Assembly: GCA_963695135.1 (NCBI GenBank)
Contig: CAVOGA010000001.1
Location: 1,054,001-1,118,000, forward strand
Direction of reading: 5' to 3'
Length of the DNA: 64,000 nucleotides
DNA from: Marinihelvus sp963695135
Lineage (GTDB): Bacteria > Pseudomonadota > Gammaproteobacteria > Xanthomonadales > SZUA-36
Each line of letters opens with the position of its first letter. The stretch's first letter is position 1. Shown piece by piece: positions 17,675 through 27,501 of the stretch. A program made the translations under genes and the position numbers. The notes under the pieces were generated by a model, which saw only the letters and a list, made by a program, of their open reading frames with translations, had not been told where the DNA came from and made no database searches.

Positions 17675-18881
17675 GTGGCACTGAATCACGCCATCCCCCG
17701 CGCCCAGGCCCAGAGGCTGGGACGCGCGAACCGCGAAACCCCGGTGGATTTCTGGCTGCTGGTGCCGGTGCTGCTGCTGGTCGCGCTGGGCGTGACCATG
17801 GTCGGCTCCTCGTCGATCGCGGTCGCGGAAAGCCACGGGCTGGCGCCCCACTATTACCTGGTTCGCCACCTGGTCTACCTGACCCTGGGCCTGATGCTGG
17901 CGCTGGCCATCCGGGTGGTGCCCATCAAGTTTCTCGAGGACATTTCGCAGCTCATGTTTCCGCTGTCGGTTGCCGCCCTGTTGCTGGTGTTTATTCCCGG
18001 ACTGGGTTACACGGTCAATGGCAGCACGCGCTGGGTTCGCCTGGGTATTCTGAACTTCCAGGTGGTCGAGGCGGTGAAGGTGATGTTCATCATCTACATG
18101 GCCGGCTACCTGGTCCGCAAGGCGGACCGGATCCGCAATGTCTTCGTGGATACCTTCAAGCCGCTGATGCTTGCCGGCGTGCTGACCTTGCTGCTGCTGC
18201 TGCAGCCGGACATGGGCAGCGCGGCGGTCATTACCGCGGTGGCCGGTGGCATGGTCTGGCTGGCCGGTGCGGCCTGGCGGCATATCGCGGTCCTCGGCCT
18301 GATGGGTTTGCCGGTGTTTGGCTACGCGGCCATGGAACCCTACCGACTGCGGCGTATCGTGAGCTTTCTGGACCCGTGGCAGGATCCGTTCAACAGCGGC
18401 TTCCAGCTGACCCAGGCGCTGATCGCCGTGGGACGCGGCGAGGTGTTTGGCGTGGGACTGGGCGCCAGCATCCAGAAACTGTTTTACCTGCCCGAGGCGC
18501 ACACGGACTTCATTTTTGCCGTGCTGGCGGAAGAGTTCGGCCTGGTTGGCGTGTTCTCTGTGCTCGCCCTGTTCGTGCTTGCTGGTCGCGCGCATCATGG
18601 CCATCGGCGCGCGCGCCCACCGGGAAGATCGCCCCTTCGCCGGCAACGTGGCCTTTGGTATCGCCCTGTGGCTGGGGCTGCAGGCCATGGTCAGCATTGG
18701 CGTGAACCTGGGCGTGCTGCCCACCAAGGGCCTGACCCTGCCGCTGATCTCGTCCGGCGGCAGTTCTGTGCTGATGACCTTCCTGGCGCTGGGCATCGTG
18801 TTCCGGATCCGCTTCGAGCTTGAGCGCGACGCGGCAACCACCATCAAGTCCCGGGTCGGGGCCAGGAAGATGAAGCTGTGA
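17675..18881 (+). CDS. ftsW: Septal peptidoglycan polymerase FtsW (frameshifted)
   Basis: FtsW is the SEDS-family glycosyltransferase that polymerises septal lipid II together with FtsI. A GTG start at 17675 gives about 402 residues with ten hydrophobic segments. SEDS motifs present are GYTVNGSTRWVRLG, QPDMGSAAVI, LTQALIAVGRGEVFG, YLPEAHTDFIFAVLAEEFG and PLISSGGSS. The frame breaks near 18579: removing one T in GTGCTTGCTGG joins LALFV to LVARIMAIGARAHR. It overlaps murG by 4 bases. It follows mraY directly, with no murD between. Confidence 0.94.
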
Positions 18882-19949
18882 GCGGCCCGGTGCTGATCAT
18901 GGCCGGTGGCACCGGCGGACACATCTACCCGGGCCTGGCGGTGGCCGAAGCGCTGCGCCAGAAGGGTGTTGCGGTGCGCTGGCTGGGCGCGGTGAACGGC
19001 ATGGAGACGCGCAAGGTGCCGCCCCGCGGTATTCCCCTGGACGAGGTGCACATCAAGGGGCTGCGGGGCAAGGGCCTGGCGGGCTGGATTCAGCTGCCAT
19101 TCCGCCTGCTGCGCGCGGTGCGCGAGGCCAGCGCGGTGATGCGCGAACACCGCCCCGCGGTCGCCGTGAGTTTCGGTGGCTACGTGGCCGGCCCCGGCGG
19201 CCTGGCTGCGCGTCTGCGGGGCATTCCGCTGGTGGTCCACGAGCAAAACAGCATTCCGGGCATGACCAATAAGGCCCTGGCGCATCTCGCCCAGACGGTT
19301 CTGCAGGCCTTTCGACGGGGCCTTTGCGCAGGCGCGCACGGTCGGCAACCCGGTGCGCCGGGAGGTCGCCGATTTGCCCGGGCCGGCCCTGCGCTGGGCG
19401 GACCGCTCCGGCAAACCCCGCCTGCTGATCACCGGTGGCAGCCAGGGCGCCCGCGCCCTGAACGAATTGTTGCCGGCGGCCGTGGCAGCGCTGCCCGAGA
19501 CGGTGCGGCCGCTGATCCGGCACCAGGCGGGCGAATCCGAATTCGAGGCGACCGCGGAGCGCTACCACGAGCTGGGTATCGAGGCCAGGGTAACGCCCTT
19601 TATCGATGACATGGCGGAGGCCTATGCCTGGGCGGACCTGGTGGTGTGCCGGTCCGGCGCACTGACCGTTTCCGAACTTGCCGCGGCGGGCCTGGGGGCG
19701 ATCCTGGTGCCCTTTCCCCGCGCGGTGGATGACCACCAGACGGCCAATGCGCGGGTGCTGGTGCACGCCGGCGCCGCCAAGATGGCGCCGGAGTCGACGC
19801 TCAAAGCCGAGGGACTGGCCGGCCTGCTCGAGCCGCTGCTGAGCGACCGCGACGCCACCCTGGTGATGGCCGAGGCGGCCCGCGCCCTGGCCGTTCCCGA
19901 TGCGGCGGAAGCCGTGGCCGATGCCTGTCTCGCGCTGGTGAAGCCATGA
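18878..19949 (+). CDS. murG: UDP-GlcNAc:lipid I transferase MurG (frameshifted)
   Basis: MurG adds GlcNAc to lipid I, giving lipid II, on the inner face of the membrane. GTG 18878 starts a GT28 protein of about 356 residues. The N-terminal domain has MAGGTGGHIYPGLAVAEAL, FGGYVAGPGGLAA and VVHEQNSIPGMTNKAL. The C-terminal donor domain has ITGGSQGARALNELLP, DLVVCRSGALTVSELAAAG and PFPRAVDDHQTANA. One extra T near 19311 splits the gene, and its removal restores FDGAFAQARTVGNPVRREV. It overlaps ftsW and murC. Confidence 0.94.
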
Positions 19950-21390
19950 GAAGCCACGGCACCCATCTGCGGCCCATGCGCCGGGTCAGCCGCGTCCACC
20001 TGGTGGGTATCGGTGGTGCGGGCATGAGCGGTATCGCGGAAGTGCTGGTCAACCAGGGCTTTACGGTGAGCGGATCCGACCTGAGCAGCTCGAAAACCAC
20101 GGCCCATCTCGAGTCCCTCGGTATCCGCGTGTTCCTGGGGCATGACGAAGCGCAGATCGAGGGTGCGGATGTGCTGGTCGTGTCTTCCGCCATTTCCCGT
20201 GACAACCCGGAGCTGCAGGCGGCCCGCGAGGCGCGCATTCCGGTGCTCCCGCGCGCCCAGATGCTGGCGGAACTGATGCGCTTCAAGCGCGGTATCGCGG
20301 TGGCCGGAACGCATGGCAAGACCACCACCACCAGCCTGGTCGCCAGCCTGCTTGCTGCCGCCGACCAGGATCCGACCTTCGTGATCGGTGGCGTGGTGAA
20401 CGCCTGGGGCAGCCATGCGCGCCTGGGCACCGGCGAATACCTGGTGGCCGAAGCCGACGAGAGCGACGGGTCCTTTCTGTTGCTGCAGCCGGTGGTGGCG
20501 CTGGTGACCAACATCGACCGCGATCACCTGGAAAGTTACGAGGGCAGCTTCACCAATCTGAAGCTGGCCTTTGCCGAGTTTCTCCAGCACCTGCCATTCT
20601 ACGGCGCGGCGGTGCTGTGCATTGATGACCCGGATACGCGCGAACTGGCCGCCGGTGTCAGCCGGGCCGTGGTGACCTACGGCCTGGACGAGGCGGCCGA
20701 TGTACGCGCCACCGATGTGCGCCAGTCCGGCCGGGTCATGACCTTCCAGGCCCACCTGCCGGGCGGCGAAGCGCCGTTCGAGGTGCGCCTGAATCTTCCC
20801 GGCCTGCACAATGTGCGCAACGCCCTGGGCGCCCTGGCGGTGACCTGGGAGCTGGGGCTGGACGTACGCGCCGCCGCCGCCTGCCTGGCGGACTTCGAGG
20901 GCGTGGGCCGTCGCTTTGCCGAGGTCGGCGACATTGAGCTCGGCGGCCACCGGGTGCACGCGATCGAGGACTACGGCCATCACCCGACCGAGCTGGAGGC
21001 CACCCTGCAGGCCGCCCGCGGACGGCTGGCCGGAACGGCGCCACGTGGTGGTATTTCAACCACATCGCTATACGCGGACGCGCGACCTGTTTGACGATTT
21101 CAGCCGCGTCCTGTCCGAGGCGGACGTGCTGGTCATGAGCGATGTGTACGCCGCCGGAGAGACGCCCATCGAGGGAATCGACAGCCAGGCCCTGTGTCAC
21201 TCGATCCGGGTGCGCGGCAAGGTCGACCCGGTGCTCGTGCCCCGCGTGGAGGATGTGCCGCGAGGCCCTGGCCAGCATTGTCCGCGATGACGACCTGGTG
21301 TTATTGCTCGGCGCCGGCAGCATGGACCGGGTGGCCAATGAACTTCGCCAGGCCGGTGCAGAGGCGACGGCCCGGGAGCTCGCGTCATGA
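19946..21390 (+). CDS. murC: UDP-MurNAc--L-alanine ligase MurC (two frameshifts)
   Basis: MurC adds L-Ala, the first stem-peptide residue, to UDP-MurNAc. The N-terminal part has HLVGIGGAGMSGIAEVL, the ATP loop GTHGKTTTTSLVA, EADESDGSF, TNIDRDHLESY and GLHNVRNALGA. The frame breaks near 21035, between LAG and HVVVFQPHRYTRTRDLFDDF. It breaks again near 21261, between VEDVP and EALASIVRDDDLVLLLGAGS. Both are repaired by removing one base. With repair the protein is normal length at about 480 residues. The stop overlaps the ddl start, leaving no room for murB, which often follows murC. Confidence 0.93.
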
Positions 21391-22336
21391 GCGCCCTGCA
21401 GCCCTGTCGCACGGCCAACCCGGCGGACTTCGGCCGGGTGGCCTTGCTGCTCGGCGGCGAGAGCGCCGAGCGCGAGGTGTCCCTCAAGGGGGGCGGAGAT
21501 GTCGCCGCGAGCCTGGCGCGCAGCGGCATCGACCACGAGACCTTTGACGGCGCCGGTCCGCTGTTCCAGGCGATCGCCGCCGGCCGTATTGACCGCGTGT
21601 TCAACCTGATGCACGGGCCCGGTGGTGAGGACGGCGCCATCCAGGGCGCCCTGGAGCTGATGAAGGTTCCGGTGACCGGTTCCGGCATCCTCGGGTCGGC
21701 CCTGAGCATGGACAAGGTTCGATCCAAGTGGGTGTGGGAGCGACTGGGTATTCCGACCGCACCGTTCCGGATTATTGCCGCTGCGCACGGTGAGGACGAT
21801 TACCCCGGCGCTGGTGACGGGCCTGGACTATCCCCTGTTCGTCAAACCCACGGACCTGGGTTCGTCGATCGGCATCTCCCGCGTGGCTGAGCCCGCCGGG
21901 CTGGCCGGCGGCCGTGGCCCTGGCGCGCCGCTACAGCAGCACCGTGGTGGTCGAGCAGGGCGTGTCCGGCAAGGAATACTTTGTCGGCATTCTTGGCCGG
22001 GACACGCTGCCGCTGATCCGCATCGAGACGCCAAACGCCTTCTATGACTACGAGGCCAAGTACCTCTCGGACGCGACGCGCTATCACTGCCCCTGCGGCC
22101 TGCCCGGTGAGCTGGAAGCCACGCTGGGCCGGCTTGCGCTGGAGGCCTTCGATGCCCTGCAGTGCTCCGGCTGGGGCCGCGTGGACCTGATCCTGGATGC
22201 GCACGACAAGCCCTGGTTCCTGGAAGTGAACACGGCGCCGGGTATGACCGACCACAGCCTGGTGCCACAGGCCGCGGCGCAGCTCGGAATTGATTTTGAT
22301 GAGCTCGTCTGGCGCATCCTGGAGACCAGCCTGTGA
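21387..22336 (+). CDS. ddlB: D-alanine--D-alanine ligase (two frameshifts)
   Basis: Ddl makes the D-Ala-D-Ala dipeptide used by MurF. The ATP-grasp protein begins with GRVALLLGGESAEREVSLKGG, followed by DRVFNLMHGPGGEDGAIQGAL and GSGILGSALSMDKVRSK. The frame breaks near 21805, before PALVTGLDYPLFVKPTDLGSS, and near 21907, before AAVALARRYSSTVVVEQGVSGKEY (quoted in part). Each is repaired by deleting one G. The C-terminal part has GWGRVDLILDAHDKPWFLEVNTAPGMT (in pieces), with the metal-binding NTAPGMT loop. The stop overlaps ftsQ. Confidence 0.93.
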
Positions 22337-23118
22337 ACGCTGAGCAGTCACAAGCCGAGCGGCTCGACGGCTACGGGTTCGGCGTGGGCCGGACCATCGG
22401 CGTGGTGCTGTTCCTGGCCGCGCTGGCCGGCGTGGCCTGGATCTATTTCGGCATGGTCAAGCTGGACCGCTGGCCGATCCGCTGGCTGGAGGTGGACGGC
22501 GGCTTTGAGCGGGTCAGCGCCGAACAGGTCCGCAAGACCCTGGCGCCGCTGGTGGAAGGCAGCTTTTTTGCGGTCAACGTGCGCGAGCTGCGGGCCGCGG
22601 CCAGTGAACTGCCCTGGGTCAACGAGGTGCGGATAGAGAAGCAATGGCCCGACACGGTGACCGTGGCGGTGACCGAGTACGTGCCCGTGGCGCACTGGAT
22701 TGACGGCCAGCTGATCGCCACCAACGGCGACACTTTCAGCGTGCCCGGCGCTGCGGAGATCCAGGGTCTGCCGTGGCTCGAGGGTCCGCCCTCCACGGTT
22801 GAGACGGTCATCGAGACCTGGCTGGCCTTCAGCGAGATGATTTCCGCCACCGGCGAGGAGATCGAGCGGATCACGCTCAACCCCCGTGGCGCCTGGACGC
22901 TGGAACTCGATGGAGGGACACGGATTGAACTGGGTCGGGAGGACGCAACGGCAAGGCTGCAAAGGATGGCGGCAAGCTGGGACCAGTTACGGCGCTTGCA
23001 GGATCACGCGCCGCTGGTCCTGGACCTGAGGTACTCGAACGGCTTTGCCGTGCGCTGGCCCGAACCCATTCCCGAGCAGGCGCCCGACGGGTCGCCGGAG
23101 CTGGCGGATAACCGATAG
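22333..23118 (+). CDS. ftsQ: Cell division protein FtsQ
   Basis: FtsQ is a bitopic divisome protein that links early and late division proteins through FtsB and FtsL. GTG 22333 starts a 261-residue protein. It has a cytoplasmic tail, a transmembrane helix (about residues 20-40, TIGVVLFLAALAGVAWIYFG), and then the POTRA domain starting WPIRWLEVDGGFERVSAEQV and including FFAVNVRELRAAASELPWV. The beta domain contains WPDTVTVAVTEYVPVAHW and LDLRYSNGFAVRW. This gene is intact. Confidence 0.95.
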   Translation: MNAEQSQAERLDGYGFGVGRTIGVVLFLAALAGVAWIYFGMVKLDRWPIRWLEVDGGFERVSAEQVRKTLAPLVEGSFFAVNVRELRAAASELPWVNEVRIEKQWPDTVTVAVTEYVPVAHWIDGQLIATNGDTFSVPGAAEIQGLPWLEGPPSTVETVIETWLAFSEMISATGEEIERITLNPRGAWTLELDGGTRIELGREDATARLQRMAASWDQLRRLQDHAPLVLDLRYSNGFAVRWPEPIPEQAPDGSPELADNR

Positions 23119-23137
23119 AAGGAACACGTGCAGACTC

Positions 23138-24367
23138 ATGCCTAAAAAACCGGAAAAACCTCTCGTCGTCGGGCTGGACATCGGCACCTCCAAGATCGTT
23201 GCGATCGTCGGGGAGATCCAGACCGATGGAACCGTCGAAGTCATCGGGCTCGGCTCACACCAGTCGCGCGGCCTGCGTCGCGGCGTCGTGGTGGACATGG
23301 CCAGCACCGAGCAGGCGATCCTGCGCGCGGTCGAGGAAGCCGAGCTGATGGCCGGCTGCGAGATCCAGTCCGTGTTCAGCGGCATATCCGGTAACCACAT
23401 CCGTTCACAGAACTCGGACGGCACGGTGGCCATCAAGGACAAGGAGGTCACGGAGCAGGACGTGGACCGGGTGCTGGAAGGCGCGCGCGCCATTCCGCTG
23501 TCTGCAGATCAGAAAATCCTGCATGTCCTGCCCCAGGAGTACGTGCTCGACAAGCAGGATGGCATTCGCCAGCCGGTGGGCATGGCCGGGGTGCGCCTGG
23601 AGGCGCACGTGCACGTGGTGACCGCGGCCCTGGCGGCCACGCAGAACGTGGGCAAGTGCATATCGCGCTGCGGCCTGACCGTGGACGAACTGATCATTAC
23701 CTCGCTGGCGTCGAGCTACTCCGCGCTCAGCGAGGACGAAAAGGAGCTGGGCGTCTGCCTGATGGATGTCGGCGCCGGCACCACGGACATCGCGGTGTTC
23801 ACCAACGGCGCCATCCGCCACACCGCCTGCATACCGATCGCCGGCGACCAGGTGACCAACGACATCGCCGTGGCGCTGCGCACCCCCACGCAGCACGCGG
23901 AGGACATCAAGATCAAGTACGGCTGCGCCCTGGAGCAGCTCGCCGGCAGCGACGAGTCGATCCAGGTGCCCAGCGTGGGCGAACGCAGCAGCCGGCGCCT
24001 GGCGCGCCAGACCCTGGCCCAGGTGGTCGAGGCGCGCTACCGGGAGCTGTTCTCCCTGGTCAATGCCGAGCTGCGACGCAGCGGCTACGAAAGCCTGGTG
24101 GCCTCGGGGCTGGTGCTGACCGGCGGCGCGGCCAAGATGGAAGGGGCGGTGGAACTGGCCGAAGAGGTGTTCCACATGCCCGTGCGCCTGGCCACCCCCC
24201 AGTACGTGACCGGATTAAGTGACGTGGTATCCAACCCGGTGCACGCCACCGGGGTGGGACTGTTGATTTATGGAAGCCAGGCGGACGGGGGCAGAAGCGC
24301 CTCCGGCCTGGCGAGTGAGACCGCCTGGCTGGACCGGATTCGAGCCTGGTTCAGGGGCGAATTTTAA
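23138..24367 (+). CDS. ftsA: Cell division protein FtsA
   Basis: FtsA is an actin-like ATPase that tethers FtsZ to the membrane. The 409-residue protein starts at ATG 23138, giving the classical VVGLDIGTSKIVAIVGEI phosphate-1 loop. ISGNHIRSQNSDGTVAI lies in the 1C domain, and LMDVGAGTTDIAVF and LTGGAAKMEGAVELAEEVF are the phosphate-2 and adenosine motifs. The C-terminus LDRIRAWFRGEF is the amphipathic membrane-targeting helix. The gene is intact, between ftsQ and ftsZ. Confidence 0.97.
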   Translation: MPKKPEKPLVVGLDIGTSKIVAIVGEIQTDGTVEVIGLGSHQSRGLRRGVVVDMASTEQAILRAVEEAELMAGCEIQSVFSGISGNHIRSQNSDGTVAIKDKEVTEQDVDRVLEGARAIPLSADQKILHVLPQEYVLDKQDGIRQPVGMAGVRLEAHVHVVTAALAATQNVGKCISRCGLTVDELIITSLASSYSALSEDEKELGVCLMDVGAGTTDIAVFTNGAIRHTACIPIAGDQVTNDIAVALRTPTQHAEDIKIKYGCALEQLAGSDESIQVPSVGERSSRRLARQTLAQVVEARYRELFSLVNAELRRSGYESLVASGLVLTGGAAKMEGAVELAEEVFHMPVRLATPQYVTGLSDVVSNPVHATGVGLLIYGSQADGGRSASGLASETAWLDRIRAWFRGEF

Positions 24368-24438
24368 GGAAGCGGACAGGCCCTCCGGCACAAGTACCGG
24401 GGGGTCAACATTAACGGCGAGCGAGAGGAGCAATACCC

Positions 24439-25620
<1,182 letters not shown>

Positions 25621-25814
25621 GGGGGCGTGCCGGGCCGGCGTAACAGCGACAGGGTCAGTGACAGTGCCCGCCCCGTTGAAACTTCGCGGGGCAGTCGCCA
25701 TCTTGCGCTGCTGGTATGGAATTTCACCGGTTTTTACGCCCGGGACACGTAGACTCGAGACGTTAAAGTGTTGTTAAACAACAACAAACTGTGGCGTAAA
25801 ACGCAAAAAACGCC

Positions 25815-25843
25815 TTTAGAGCAGGGGTTTGCTGTGCTAAAAT
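25815..25843 (+). promoter_or_regulatory. Putative sigma-70 promoter of lpxC
   Basis: TTTAGA (25815-25820) and TAAAAT (25838-25843) are separated by exactly 17 bases and lie 34 bases upstream of the lpxC ATG. The 257-base gap between ftsZ and lpxC is the longest within the cluster after ftsL, in keeping with an independent lpxC transcript. Upstream of the promoter, GTTGTTAAACAACAAC (25769-25784) is a short palindromic AT-rich stretch. Confidence 0.65.
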
Positions 25844-25877
25844 GCGCCGCAAACCGGAATACCGGGTGTAGAACAAT

Positions 25878-26789
25878 ATGATCAGACAACGAACACTCAA
25901 GAACGTGATCCGGGCAACCGGTGTTGGCATTCACACGGGCGAAAAGGTCCTCATGACCCTGCGGCCGGCGCCGGTCAACACCGGTCTGATCTTCCGCCGC
26001 GTCGACCTGGACCCGGTTGTGGATATTCCCGCCACCGCCACCAATGTCGGCGATACCAGCATGAACACCACCCTGATCCAGGACGGTGTTCGCGTGTCCA
26101 CCGTGGAGCACCTGCTGTCCGCGCTGGCCGGCCTGGGCATCGACAATGCCTACATTGACCTGAGTTCCGCCGAGGTCCCGATCATGGACGGCAGTGCCGG
26201 TCCGTTCGTCTTCCTGGTGCAGTCCGCCGGTATCGAGGAGCAATCGCTCGCCAAGCGCTTTATCCGCATCCTCAAGCCGGTGGAAATCCGCCAGGACGAC
26301 AAGTGGGCCCGCTTCGAACCTTTTGAAGGTTTCAAGGTGTCGTTCAAGATCGAGTTTGATCACCCGGTGTTCGAATCCCACACCTCCTTCGCCAGTATCG
26401 ATTTTTCCACCAGCTCTTACCTGAAGGAGATCTCCCGGGCCCGCACCTTCGGCTTCGTCCGCGACCTGGAGATGCTGCGCGAGCGCAACCTGGTGCTGGG
26501 CGGCAGCCTGGACAACGCGGTGGTGCTCGATGACTACCGGGTACTGAACGAGGACGGCCTCCGCTACGAGGACGAGTTCGTCAAACACAAGATGCTGGAT
26601 GCGATCGGTGACCTGTACCTGCTGGGTCACAGCCTGATCGGCGCCTATTCCGGCTACAAGTCCGGTCACGGGCTGAACAATGCGCTGTTGCTGGAACTGC
26701 TGAAGCAGCCGGATGCCTGGGAGGAGGCGGTTTTTGAAGACGAGACCGTGGCTCCGATCAGTTATATGCATCCAGCGCAGGCTCTATAG
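25878..26789 (+). CDS. lpxC: UDP-3-O-acyl-N-acetylglucosamine deacetylase LpxC
   Basis: LpxC is the zinc-dependent committed-step enzyme of lipid A synthesis. The 303-residue protein has RTLKNVIRATGVGIHTGEKV at the N-terminus and zinc ligands in STVEHLLSAL and HKMLDAIGDLYLLGH. The catalytic SGHGLNN lies near the C-terminus. It is the last gene of the dcw cluster, as in Pseudomonas and relatives, and is read from its own promoter. The C-terminus ISYMHPAQAL is of ordinary length. Confidence 0.98.
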   Translation: MIRQRTLKNVIRATGVGIHTGEKVLMTLRPAPVNTGLIFRRVDLDPVVDIPATATNVGDTSMNTTLIQDGVRVSTVEHLLSALAGLGIDNAYIDLSSAEVPIMDGSAGPFVFLVQSAGIEEQSLAKRFIRILKPVEIRQDDKWARFEPFEGFKVSFKIEFDHPVFESHTSFASIDFSTSSYLKEISRARTFGFVRDLEMLRERNLVLGGSLDNAVVLDDYRVLNEDGLRYEDEFVKHKMLDAIGDLYLLGHSLIGAYSGYKSGHGLNNALLLELLKQPDAWEEAVFEDETVAPISYMHPAQAL

Positions 26790-26933
26790 GCTTCTGAAAC
26801 CCGCACGACTTAAGTTCGTGCATCACGCAAGCTGAACCCCCGGCTTTCAAAACCCACGCACGACGGCTTCATTCCCTTACTCCCGTGGCCCTGGGGGCTC
26901 CGGGTGCCGAGTTTTAGGGGTAACCGACCGGAT

Positions 26934-27266
26934 TCAGGGTTCCCGGCGGGGCAGGTCGGGGGTGACCAGGATCTCGATGCGGTTGAATTCGGCGGGGAAG
27001 GCGCGCTGCAGGGTTTGCAGCAGGCGGGGGGCTTCCATTTTCAGGCGGGTGGCGATCGGGGCGACCGGGGTGGCGAGGATCAGGGCGCCGTCGCGGACGT
27101 TGGCGACGCGTACGTGCGGGGCGAAGCGTTCGTCCAGTTCTTTGGCCAGTAGCTGGTCCATTTCATCCAGGCGACGGGCGCGGGCCAGCAGGTCCGTGAG
27201 GCTGCGTGGCGCGCCGCTGACCACCTCGCTGACTTCCCGGGCGCGTTTTTTGGGTTCGCTGTTCAT
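26934..27266 (-). CDS. DUF721 / DciA-like protein
   Basis: This 110-residue protein matches the DUF721 family, whose best-known members (DciA) load or assist the replicative helicase DnaB in bacteria lacking DnaC. The N-terminal RSLTDLLARARRLDEMDQLLAKEL and the central VRDGALILATPVAPIATRLKMEAPRLL (in pieces) carry the usual KH-like domain pattern. The location between lpxC and secA, facing away from secA, is the common gammaproteobacterial position. The 143 bases before it, up to lpxC, hold only a weak hairpin at 26803-26821. Confidence 0.8.
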   Translation of the reverse strand: MNSEPKKRAREVSEVVSGAPRSLTDLLARARRLDEMDQLLAKELDERFAPHVRVANVRDGALILATPVAPIATRLKMEAPRLLQTLQRAFPAEFNRIEILVTPDLPRREP

Positions 27267-27501
27267 CCGTCAGAGCATAGCCCAGGAAGGCCTGGAAACG
27301 CGAAAAGCGCCATGAACAGCCAAAAAAGTCGATGTCCTACGGGCAAAGTCACCGCCGGGGGCGCGAAGCAGGGGGCAGATGAGGGATAATGGGGATTGCC
27401 CAGGGCGGCGTGGCGATTCTTGCAAGACGCGCCGACTGCCCCCACATTTTTCCGGAAGCGCGAGATGGGTCGCGCCCCACCAACGACAATGAATCCAGAA
27501 C

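Noticed and set aside
26803..26821. Terminator hairpin after lpxC
   Set aside because: The stem is only six pairs with a seven-base loop and no T run on either strand.
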